Of a DNA stretch of 10,173 nucleotides, positions 6,835-10,173 are shown piece after piece. The translations under genes were made by a program, and so were the position numbers. The notes under the pieces are model-generated. The model was not told where the DNA came from. It ran no database searches and was given only the letters and a program-made list of their open reading frames with translations. Each line of letters starts with the position of its first letter. Position 1 is the stretch's first letter. The stretch is from Proteiniphilum sp. UBA5384 (lineage in GTDB: Bacteria > Bacteroidota > Bacteroidia > Bacteroidales > Dysgonomonadaceae): assembly GCF_002410825.1 (NCBI RefSeq), contig NZ_DHOS01000048.1, positions 392 through 10,564 of the forward strand, read 5' to 3'.

Positions 6835-7833
6835 TTAATTTCTAACGACCAATGCTGTCATGCCCGGGCGAAGGTCTTTAATAGGCCCTGCCGGTTTAGC
6901 CCTGACCTCAAATGTTTTCAGGTCAAAATCACCGGTAGTCTTGGTGGACTTCCATGTAGCAAATGAAGCCATAGCTTTTATATAAGTGATTTCCAGTTCG
7001 ATTTCCCGGTTATTTAAAGCCGGAACCTTTACGGTGATTACTGCTCCTTTTTTCATATCGTTGAGTAAGTCTTCACGCACATTAAAGGTGAACCATATAT
7101 CATCCAGATCTACAATATTCATAATGGGTGCTCCGGTACCGACCAATTCTCCCTGTTTAGGGAATATTTCGGTTACTTCCCCCGAAATAGGAGCGACAAG
7201 AGTTATTTCTTTCATATAGGCTTCCACTTCCTGTACAGCTCCCTGTGCCTGGTCAACCAAGGCCAGAGCCGCATCCTTGTCTTCCACTTCTGCACCGTTT
7301 TTTGCCATCTCATATTGAGATTTGGCTGCTGCAGCTTGTGCAACTGCCGCCTGATATTGAGCTTCGGCTTCATCCCGCTTTTGGGCTGTGACCACTCCTT
7401 TTTCGAAAAGCCGTTGAACGCGGTCGTACGACTTTTTTGTAATATCGGTACCTACTTCGGCTTTTTGCCACATCTCATAAGCACTCTGAATTACCTCATT
7501 ACGAGCTCCCTTTTTTGCCTTACGATCTTGTGCTTTCGCCGCATTTTGTACAGCTGTTGCTTGTGCCAGCTTCGCATAAATTTCGGGGCTGTCGATGAAG
7601 ACTAGTGTGTCTCCTTTTTCAACTTGTTGCCCTTCTTCTGCCAAAAATTGCTGGATTCGACCGGCTACTTTTCCTGAGACACGTACCTCGGTCGCCTCGG
7701 CAGATCCTTGAATAACCACCGGTTCCGGTTTATAAATGATCCATCCGATAATAAAAATGATAATCACTACAGTGATGAGCCCGACCAATGCAATCCTTAG
7801 GTTGCGGATGTTCTCTGCTTTTTCTTTTTTCAT
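6835..7833 (-). CDS. HlyD/EmrA-type periplasmic adaptor (membrane fusion protein)
   Basis: Predicted adaptor bridging the inner-membrane permeases and the outer-membrane channel across the periplasm. The 332-residue protein has one N-terminal membrane helix (about 13-33), then a split lipoyl domain whose halves are at about 48-84 (VRVSGKVAGRIQQFLAEEGQ...) and 209-240 (ITLVAPISGEVTEIFPKQGE). Between them runs a long Ala/Gln/Lys/Glu-rich coiled-coil hairpin (about 85-208) that would contact the TolC-like tube. A beta-barrel domain follows from about 241, ending with LRPGMTALVV, a signature of adaptor C-termini. Sequence and size are closest to the YbhG/YhiI class that serves ABC-type exporters. 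It sits 58 bases after the tolC-like gene and ahead of two permease genes, consistent with one transcript. The anchor is a membrane helix and not a lipoprotein signal. Confidence 0.93.
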   Translation of the reverse strand: MKKEKAENIRNLRIALVGLITVVIIIFIIGWIIYKPEPVVIQGSAEATEVRVSGKVAGRIQQFLAEEGQQVEKGDTLVFIDSPEIYAKLAQATAVQNAAKAQDRKAKKGARNEVIQSAYEMWQKAEVGTDITKKSYDRVQRLFEKGVVTAQKRDEAEAQYQAAVAQAAAAKSQYEMAKNGAEVEDKDAALALVDQAQGAVQEVEAYMKEITLVAPISGEVTEIFPKQGELVGTGAPIMNIVDLDDIWFTFNVREDLLNDMKKGAVITVKVPALNNREIELEITYIKAMASFATWKSTKTTGDFDLKTFEVRAKPAGPIKDLRPGMTALVVRN

Positions 7834-7891
7834 TTCAGTTGCTATATTATTTGTTGAATTGTTAAATCGACAAAATCATTAAATCATCACA

Positions 7892-9418
7892 TCAGTAAAG
7901 ATTTCCCACCGCCTTCTTCAAGTACAAATTATTTAATTTTACATCGATAATGGCATCGAGGTATTCCGATTCGGCAGCCAGCCACGCATTTTGTGCCATT
8001 AATAAATCGGTAGAGGTAATCACACCTTCATCAAAGCCCTCCTTGGCATAATAAAGATTTTCTTTGGCATTTTCTACATTCTTTTGGGTCGTTTCCTGTT
8101 TTTTCAGGCTTTCATTGATCCGATAGCTGTTTTGATGCACTTGAAGTTCTATCTTTTCCTTCGCTTCTTCCAATTCGAGTTTCGCTATCACAGCCTGAGT
8201 GCGTGCTGCATTGAGAGTGTGCACCTTCTCTCCGAAATGGAACAGGGGAATAGCCGCGGTTACACCGACGGTGAACATGCCATTGAATTTCTTCTCCACC
8301 CCGTTGAAAATACTGGGATTGGTGGCGGTATATCCGCCGGTGAGGGCGACGGTAGGCAGAAAGCGCGAAGCCATGATCTTGCTATTGGCTTCAGCGATAT
8401 TGCCTGCTTGTGTCAACATCTTGATCTCCGGGCGGTTTGCCCAGGCCTGTTCGATAGAAACGGCAGATTGTATGTCGATGACCTCTCCCAAATCGGAATC
8501 TTTCAGCTCGATCCGCTCTTCCAACGGTAATCCACAAAGTTGGTTCAATGCCATTCTTGAAAGATTTAAGCCATTCTCCGCCTTGGTCAAGGTGACATCA
8601 GCCTCGTTCAACCTGACTTTTATCTTCAACATATCCGCTTTGGTCGCCAATCCCTCTGCCTGAAGCGCCTGCATGTTCCTATCAAGTTCGGAAACCAGAT
8701 TGTGGAACTCTTTTGCCAGTTGTACCTTATTTTCCAGCGATACCACACGCCAGTATGCTTCATCCACATTCACTATAAGATCTTCGGTCTTCTCCTGCAC
8801 GCGTACTTCGGCGATTGCCTGATTGGACTTGGCAATGTTATTGAGTTGGATAATCTTGCCTCCCATAAAGATGGGCTGTACGAAACTGATGCCCCCGACG
8901 AAGATATTATGGATGTCGAATTCCATCGCTTCTTTTGGCAGAAGGGCGTGATTTTTCCATTGCAGGTTTTCCGGGTTTATTTCAGGATTAAACGGGTTAC
9001 CCTGGGCATCCAGAGGGACAGGTTTCCCATCGACCATTGTAAATTTATTATTGATTGCCGATTGGTCAAAAGTAAATGTGCCGTCAGCATGGGGGGTAGG
9101 AATGGAGTTAGGCCCGATGCCGGTACCGAAATTACCGTTTACATCCAGGACTCCCACCGGTAAATGGGCATCTTCACCCAAGAGAGATACATTCTTTTGA
9201 TTATACATATATGACCCATATGCCGATATATTCGGGAAAAATTGTGTGAATGCAGCCTTCGACAGTGATTGTGCTGCCCGTACATTCTCCTCTGCAATTT
9301 TTAAACTCTTATTATTCTCGAGGGCCATTTGCCGGCATTCCTCTAAATCTACCTGTCTTTGCGCTTGCAAGTAAGTAACAAAACAAATGCAACAAGTAAT
9401 CAATAATATTTTTCTCAT
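7892..9418 (-). CDS. TolC-family outer-membrane efflux channel
   Basis: Predicted outer-membrane exit duct of the tripartite pump. The 508-residue protein starts with a signal peptide (1-19, cleavage likely LQA|QR) and has the two tandem OEP repeats of the family: residues 24 to about 300 and about 320 to 505, each with coiled-coil helices and a pair of beta strands for the barrel. Barrel strands are visible at NISAYGSYMY (63-72), IFVGGISFVQPIF (172-184), LPTVALTGGYTAT (354-366) and MFTVGVTAAIPLF (381-393). The stretch between the first two strands (about 75-168) is unusually long and rich in Asn, Pro and Gly, and probably forms an extracellular loop. It is the first gene of the efflux operon proper, with its own -7 element and an inverted-repeat operator. 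I found no N-terminal lipobox at the cleavage site despite cysteines at 9, 10 and 12. Confidence 0.93.
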   Translation of the reverse strand: MRKILLITCCICFVTYLQAQRQVDLEECRQMALENNKSLKIAEENVRAAQSLSKAAFTQFFPNISAYGSYMYNQKNVSLLGEDAHLPVGVLDVNGNFGTGIGPNSIPTPHADGTFTFDQSAINNKFTMVDGKPVPLDAQGNPFNPEINPENLQWKNHALLPKEAMEFDIHNIFVGGISFVQPIFMGGKIIQLNNIAKSNQAIAEVRVQEKTEDLIVNVDEAYWRVVSLENKVQLAKEFHNLVSELDRNMQALQAEGLATKADMLKIKVRLNEADVTLTKAENGLNLSRMALNQLCGLPLEERIELKDSDLGEVIDIQSAVSIEQAWANRPEIKMLTQAGNIAEANSKIMASRFLPTVALTGGYTATNPSIFNGVEKKFNGMFTVGVTAAIPLFHFGEKVHTLNAARTQAVIAKLELEEAKEKIELQVHQNSYRINESLKKQETTQKNVENAKENLYYAKEGFDEGVITSTDLLMAQNAWLAAESEYLDAIIDVKLNNLYLKKAVGNLY

Positions 9419-9426
9419 AATCTAAA

Positions 9427-9444
9427 TAGTTAGTTAGACAACTA
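9427..9444. promoter_or_regulatory. Predicted MarR operator ahead of the tolC-like gene
   Basis: The 18-bp site tagttagttagacaacta has arms TAGTTA and CAACTA separated by six bases, with one arm mismatch. It matches the site before marR at 14 of 18 positions (both read on the minus strand). It lies 8 bases ahead of the tolC start codon and 13 bases downstream of the -7 element, where a bound repressor would block initiation or early elongation. Confidence 0.6.
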
Positions 9445-9457
9445 ATAGGTGTGTATG

Positions 9458-9465
9458 CAAAATTA
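9458..9465 (-). promoter_or_regulatory. Predicted -7 promoter element of the tolC-hlyD-permease operon
   Basis: On the minus strand the site reads TAATTTTG, a full match to TAnnTTTG, 39 bases ahead of the tolC start codon and inside the 80-base gap after marR. A T-rich run ending in TTTG lies about 22 bases upstream, slightly farther than the usual -33 spacing. Confidence 0.55.
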
Positions 9466-9498
9466 TATTTTATTCAATCGATAAATTCAAAAAACAAT

Positions 9499-9939
9499 TT
9501 AATACGCTCTTAAATTGTTCATAATCTGTATCAAAACTTCCTTAGTCCCACTTAGTTCTTCATCCGGTATGCCTTCCAACGCAAAATTTACAATGGAATG
9601 TATCACATCGGTTGTTTTTTGTCTTATCGCACCGCCCCGGGGGGTGAGGAGAATTAAATTATTGCGCCGGTCTGCAGGGTCTGATACCCGCATGACTAGG
9701 TTCTTTTTTTCCAGATTGTCGATCAACCGCGTTACGCTTGGCTTGTCTTTTTGGGTGAGGGCACAGATATCCGTCTGTATAATCTTATCTTTGTCCCATA
9801 AGCAGGATAGTACCGTCCATTGCTCAGTCGTGATATCAAGTCCTTGTTGTACAAAAGCCTTCAATACCGTACGGTTGATGAGTCCGGAAATCTTTCCTGA
9901 AAGAATTTCAAATATTTCTCGTTCTGTTACTTTTATCAT
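9499..9939 (-). CDS. MarR-family transcriptional regulator
   Basis: Predicted cytoplasmic dimeric repressor that releases DNA on binding a small ligand or on oxidation. The 146-residue length is typical. The winged helix-turn-helix spans about 38-103: TTEQWTVLSCLWDKD opens it, the recognition helix is about 65-80 (DKPSVTRLIDNLEKKN), and the wing DPADRRNNLILLTPRG (87-102) has the conserved D-x-R-R motif. N- and C-terminal helices would form the dimer interface. It has two cysteines, at 46 and 59, within the DNA-binding half; neither sits at the usual OhrR sensing position near the N-terminus, so ligand sensing is more likely than peroxide sensing. It is upstream of and co-directional with the efflux genes, with an 80-base gap. 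Inverted repeats before its own start and before the tolC-like gene suggest it controls both. Confidence 0.92.
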   Translation of the reverse strand: MIKVTEREIFEILSGKISGLINRTVLKAFVQQGLDITTEQWTVLSCLWDKDKIIQTDICALTQKDKPSVTRLIDNLEKKNLVMRVSDPADRRNNLILLTPRGGAIRQKTTDVIHSIVNFALEGIPDEELSGTKEVLIQIMNNLRAY

Positions 9940-9948
9940 AAAATTTTA

Positions 9949-9966
9949 TAGTTGCATAAACAACTA
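9949..9966. promoter_or_regulatory. Predicted MarR autoregulatory operator
   Basis: The 18-bp site tagttgcataaacaacta is an inverted repeat with perfect 6-bp arms (TAGTTG and CAACTA) and a 6-base centre. Its size and form fit MarR-family binding sites. It begins 8 bases downstream of the -7 element and ends 9 bases before the marR start codon, almost the same layout as the related site ahead of the tolC-like gene. Confidence 0.7.
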
Positions 9967-9974
9967 ATCGGCTG

Positions 9975-9982
9975 CAAAGATA
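9975..9982 (-). promoter_or_regulatory. Predicted -7 promoter element of marR
   Basis: Minus-strand TATCTTTG is a perfect TAnnTTTG match, 35 bases ahead of the marR ATG and directly upstream of the operator. No -33 TTTG is apparent at the expected distance. Confidence 0.6.
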
Positions 9983-10173
9983 TATTTTTCCTTGAATAGT
10001 TACCTTCGATTTGAATTTCTTTATCCTGTTTTAACTTTTTATAAATCTTAGCTGAAAATTATAGATAAGATGCAATGAATCCTATTAGGGAGCACTTTTA
10101 ATAGTAGTGGATATTATGTGGGGAGGTGAAAAAGTTTGGCATTTTTTATAAAAAAAGGGTAAGCTTACTATAT
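9983..10173. other. Non-coding A/T-rich region at the window end
   Basis: I find no supportable gene, hairpin terminator or RNA here. It is very A/T-rich. TTTG at 10135-10138 followed about 21 bases later by TAAGCTTA (10160-10167, 6 of 8 against the -7 consensus) could be a plus-strand promoter for a gene beyond the window, but the match is poor. Confidence 0.4.

Noticed and set aside
6774..7898. Ten-base repeat acatcagtaa at 6774-6783 and 7889-7898
   Set aside because: One copy spans the tolC-like stop codon and the other is in the hlyD-permease gap. At this length in A/T-rich DNA chance is a fair explanation.
8084..9163. Plus-strand open frames of about 150 codons opposite the tolC-like gene
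   Set aside because: They are antisense to a gene with a clear family, overlap one another in different frames, and show no family features.
9515..9967. 150-codon plus-strand open frame opposite marR
   Set aside because: It covers the marR coding sequence and operator on the other strand and its product resembles nothing; a shadow of marR.
10135..10167. Possible plus-strand promoter near the window end
   Set aside because: The -7 candidate matches only 6 of 8 positions and no downstream gene is visible to support it, so it is mentioned only in the description of the non-coding region.

Overview
The window looks like chromosomal DNA of a member of the Bacteroidota, most likely order Bacteroidales. 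Pointers are the exbB / small membrane protein / exbD / exbD cluster with Bacteroides-like protein sequences, weak Shine-Dalgarno signals with A/T-rich leaders, and several matches to the Bacteroidota -7 promoter element TAnnTTTG. A Dysgonomonadaceae-type genus is my guess only. Nothing looks like a phage, IS element, CRISPR array, tRNA or rRNA.

Region 1 (1-2471, + strand) is an ExbB/ExbD energy-transduction operon: exbB, a four-helix membrane protein of unknown function, a long exbD and a second, more usual exbD. It ends at a symmetrical hairpin that can also terminate transcription arriving from the opposite strand. The proteins should form a proton-driven inner-membrane motor that energises TonB-type outer-membrane uptake. 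No tonB lies in the window.

Region 2 (2497-4286) holds two divergent genes: a radical-SAM/SPASM anaerobic sulfatase-maturating enzyme on the minus strand, with no sulfatase nearby, and a small DoxX-family membrane protein on the plus strand, followed by a rho-independent terminator.

Region 3 (4299-9982, all minus strand) is a tripartite export locus read from right to left: marR-family repressor, TolC-like outer-membrane channel, HlyD-like periplasmic adaptor, and two paralogous ABC-2 type permeases whose reading frames overlap by 17 bases. No ATPase is encoded in the window. Two related 18-bp inverted repeats of the form TAGTT(G/A)-N6-CAACTA lie 8-9 bases ahead of the start codons of marR and tolC, each just downstream of a -7 element. 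The simplest model is that the MarR protein represses both itself and the efflux operon and that a ligand relieves this.

Region 4 (9983-10173) is A/T-rich non-coding DNA upstream of marR with no gene that I can support. The most interesting points are the paired operators, an internal duplication in the unknown protein of the exb operon, the ATPase-less permease pair, and an enlarged loop in the TolC-like protein. None amounts to a clearly new system.
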